This document shows, piece by piece, positions 12,987 to 15,490 of a DNA stretch of 15,490 nucleotides. The DNA is from Pseudomonadota bacterium (GTDB lineage: Bacteria > Pseudomonadota > Alphaproteobacteria > Reyranellales > Reyranellaceae): the NCBI GenBank assembly GCA_023416135.1, contig JAEZIF010000522.1, positions 1 through 15,490 of the forward strand, given 5' to 3'. Position 1 is the first letter of the stretch, and the number at the start of each line of letters is the position of its first letter. The notes under the pieces are model-generated. The model saw only the letters and a list, made by a program, of their open reading frames with translations, did not search any database and was not told the DNA's origin. Both the position numbers and the translations under genes were made by a program.

Positions 12987-13402
12987 ATGACGAGAGAATC
13001 CGCGAGGTCGAGGGTTGGCTGCGGCAGGACTTCGATCGCGACGTATCGATCGAGCGGCTGGCCGGGCGCGCCGGCATGAACGCACGCAACTTCATCCGGC
13101 GGTTCAAGACGGCGACCGGCCGCCTGCCGGGCGCCTATGTCCAGATGCTGCGGATCTCAGCGGCGCGCGAGTTCCTGGAGCGAGGCACGCCGTCGATCCA
13201 GACGGTGTGCGCGAAAATCGGCTACGAGGACGTCGCCTTCTTCCGCAGCCTGTTCAAGCGCCACACCGGCATGACGCCGGCCGAATACCGTGCCCGCTTC
13301 GCTGACATGAGCTTCGACCGTGGCGAGCTGATGGCCACGGCTTCTAGAGGTGGATCGGCTTCTCCCATGCCGCCAGCGCCGCTTCCTTCAACGCCTCGTT
13401 GA
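12983..13402 (+). pseudogene. AraC/GlxA-type regulator, C-terminal DNA-binding remnant
   Basis: From 12983 the plus strand reads IYDERIREVEGWLRQDF, then a full AraC double helix-turn-helix: helix-turn-helix 1 around SIERLAGRAGMNARNFIRRF, the linker AYVQMLRISAAREFLERG, and helix-turn-helix 2 around QTVCAKIGYEDVAFFRSLFKRHTGMTPAEY. This is the C-terminal third of a GlxA-type regulator (DJ-1/GATase-like sensor plus AraC domain). The sensor half and the start codon are missing. The only in-frame ATG (13076) would cut helix-turn-helix 1. It is out of frame with the VOC remnant, and that frame's TGA overlaps the 13076 ATG. The last 20 or so codons run antisense into the end of lpd (59-base overlap), suggesting that the natural stop was lost or drifted. 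Classified as a broken gene. Confidence 0.75.
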
Positions 13403-14753
13403 CGGTGGGATGGGCGTGGCAGACACGGCCGATATCCTCGGCCGAGGCAGAGAACTCCATGGCCAAACCGGCTTCGGCGATCATGGTGCCCGCTTCGGCG
13501 CCGATGATGTGCACGCCCAGGACCTCGTCGGTCGCCTTGTCGGCCAGCACCTTCACGAAGCCCTCGGTCGTGCCGTTGGCGCGGCTGCGCGGGTCGGCGG
13601 TGAACGGATACTTGCCGATCTTGTAGGCGATGCCGGCCGCCTTTAGTTGTTCCTCGGTCTTGCCGACCCAGGCTACTTCGGGCTGGGTGTAGATGATCGA
13701 CGGCACGAGATCCCAGTTCACGTGGCCCTTCTGGCCGGCGATGGTCTCGACGCAGGCGACACCGTCCTCACTCGCCTTGTGCGCAAGCATCGGCCCGTCG
13801 ATCACGTCGCCGATGGCGTAGATGCCCGGCACCGACGTCTGGAAGTGCGCGTCGACGGCGATGCGCCCACGCTCGGTCAGCTTCACGCCTACCTTGTCGA
13901 GGCCGAGCCCTTCGACGCACGGCCGGCGGCCGATGGAGACGAGCACGACATCGGCCTGCACGGTCTCGGCCGCACCGCCTTTGGCCGGCTCGACCGTCAG
14001 CGTCACGCCCTGCCCCGAGGCATCGGCCGTGGTCACCTTCGATCCCAGCTTGAACTTCAGGCCCTGCTTGGCAAGCGCGCGCTGGAAATGCTTGGTGACT
14101 TCGTCGTCGACGCCGGGCGTGATGCGGTCGAGGAACTCGATCACCGTCACGTCCGCGCCGAGCCGGCGCCACACCGAACCGAGCTCGAGCCCGATGATGC
14201 CGGCGCCGACCACGACCAGGTGCTTCGGCACCTCGGCGAGTTCCAGCGCACCGGTCGATGACACGATCTTCTTCTCGTCGATGGTGACGCCTGGGAGGGG
14301 CATCACTTCCGATCCCGAGGCAATCAGGATGTTCTTGGCGGCGAGCGTGTCCTTGACCGCGCCATCGTCGCCCAGCACCGACACCGATCCGGCCTTGTCG
14401 ACGCGGCCGGTGCCCTGGAACGAGGTGATCTTGTTCTTGCGGAACAGGAAAGCGACGCCCTTGGTGGTGGCGTCCACGACCTCGGCCTTGCGCTTCATCA
14501 GCTGCCCGAAGTCGAGCTTGGGCGCTGCGAGCACGATGCCGTGCTGGGCGAGATCGTGGCCCGCCGCCTCGAACAGGTGCGAAGACTGAAGCAGCGCCTT
14601 GGACGGGATGCAGCCGACATTGAGGCAGGTGCCGCCGAAGGTCGAGCGCTTCTCGACCATGGCGACCTTCATGCCTAGCTGCGCGGCCCGGATCGCCGCC
14701 ACATAGCCGCCCGGTCCGGCGCCGATCACGACGAGGTCGAAGGTTTCACTCAT
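13344..14753 (-). CDS. lpdA: Dihydrolipoyl dehydrogenase (E3)
   Basis: A 469-residue FAD flavoprotein that reoxidises dihydrolipoamide on the E2 subunits of 2-oxoacid dehydrogenase complexes and passes electrons to NAD+. FAD-binding GAGPGGYVAA (11-20), the redox-active disulfide C43/C48 in GGTCLNVGCIPSK, the NAD-binding VVVGAGIIGLELGS motif, the second FAD motif YAIGDVIDGPMLAHKASEDG and the C-terminal HAHPTVNEAL (catalytic His-Glu) are all present. Length is standard for the family. It lies 90 nt downstream of the sucB/odhB gene on the same strand, the usual sucAB-lpd order, so it most likely serves 2-oxoglutarate dehydrogenase. The ribosome-binding site is weak (GACGGAAA). Its 3' end overlaps the antisense tail of the AraC remnant. 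Confidence 0.97.
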   Translation of the reverse strand: MSETFDLVVIGAGPGGYVAAIRAAQLGMKVAMVEKRSTFGGTCLNVGCIPSKALLQSSHLFEAAGHDLAQHGIVLAAPKLDFGQLMKRKAEVVDATTKGVAFLFRKNKITSFQGTGRVDKAGSVSVLGDDGAVKDTLAAKNILIASGSEVMPLPGVTIDEKKIVSSTGALELAEVPKHLVVVGAGIIGLELGSVWRRLGADVTVIEFLDRITPGVDDEVTKHFQRALAKQGLKFKLGSKVTTADASGQGVTLTVEPAKGGAAETVQADVVLVSIGRRPCVEGLGLDKVGVKLTERGRIAVDAHFQTSVPGIYAIGDVIDGPMLAHKASEDGVACVETIAGQKGHVNWDLVPSIIYTQPEVAWVGKTEEQLKAAGIAYKIGKYPFTADPRSRANGTTEGFVKVLADKATDEVLGVHIIGAEAGTMIAEAGLAMEFSASAEDIGRVCHAHPTVNEALKEAALAAWEKPIHL

Positions 14754-14762
14754 TTTCCGTCA

Positions 14763-14781
14763 CCCCGAGCGAAGTCGAGGG
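14763..14781. repeat. Small palindrome between odhB and lpd
   Basis: CCCCGAGCGAAGTCGAGGG forms a hairpin with arms CCC-CGA and TCG-A-GGG (one bulged A) and the loop GCGAAG. It sits in the 90-base spacer of the odhB-lpd transcript. I recall CCCCGAGCGAAGTCGAGGGG-like sequences as abundant intergenic repeats in some alphaproteobacteria; copy number here cannot be tested. It may affect relative expression of the two genes or be neutral. Confidence 0.45.
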
Positions 14782-14843
14782 GGATTGTCTTTGTGCGCAA
14801 CATGAGGAGGTCTCTCCACTCCGCGTCGGTCGGGATGGCGGGG

Positions 14844-15490
<647 letters not shown>

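Noticed and set aside
13647..14589. Plus-strand frames opposite lpd
   Set aside because: Shadows; the minus strand has every dihydrolipoyl dehydrogenase motif.

Overview
The window looks like a piece of a high-GC alphaproteobacterial chromosome. The reasons are the start of atpH next to priA, the neighbouring transaldolase-DUF484-xerC block, the sucB/odhB-lpd pair, frequent GTG starts with 4-base stop/start overlaps, and high G/C at third codon positions. A genus cannot be named from sequence alone. No rRNA, tRNA, CRISPR array, transposase or phage gene was seen.

Left part (1-4909): housekeeping genes. The first 21 codons of the ATP synthase delta subunit (atpH, minus strand) run off the left edge. 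Behind it lies priA (replication-restart helicase, minus). Divergent from priA, on the plus strand, is a tight run of a small TalC-type transaldolase, a DUF484 protein and the chromosome-dimer recombinase xerC.

Middle part (4943-8484): two divergent units share a short intergenic region. The minus-strand unit encodes a secreted dienelactone-hydrolase-like enzyme, a RibD-C/DHFR-like reductase coupled to it by a GTGA overlap, and a small protein of unknown function. The plus-strand unit encodes an exported Y-x4-D repeat protein, an ECF sigma factor and a membrane anti-sigma factor coupled by an ATGA overlap. A well-spaced GGAAT-N16-CGTC element precedes this unit and suggests that the sigma factor drives its own operon. 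This is the best regulatory hypothesis in the window.

Right-middle part (8485-11981): an HpaB-type flavin-dependent phenol-hydroxylase-like gene and a downstream VOC/extradiol-dioxygenase-like gene form a probable aromatic catabolism operon (minus). It is divergent from a LysR regulator (plus), with a perfect CATAAC-N5-GTTATG (T-N11-A) operator candidate between them. The HpaB homologue seems to have replaced residues that usually contact the substrate.

Right part (12015-15490): a small PGPGW-like membrane protein, a DUF4242 protein, a long imperfect hairpin, and a rearrangement scar in which the first 74 codons of a VOC gene are joined out of frame to the C-terminal DNA-binding half of an AraC/GlxA-type regulator. 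Then come lpd and the 3' part of sucB/odhB (minus), belonging to a 2-oxoacid dehydrogenase operon, with a small palindrome between them.

No wholly new multi-gene system is evident. The points most worth checking are the sigma-factor operon promoter, the atypical HpaB/VOC pair with its LysR operator, and the VOC-AraC scar beside the hairpin.
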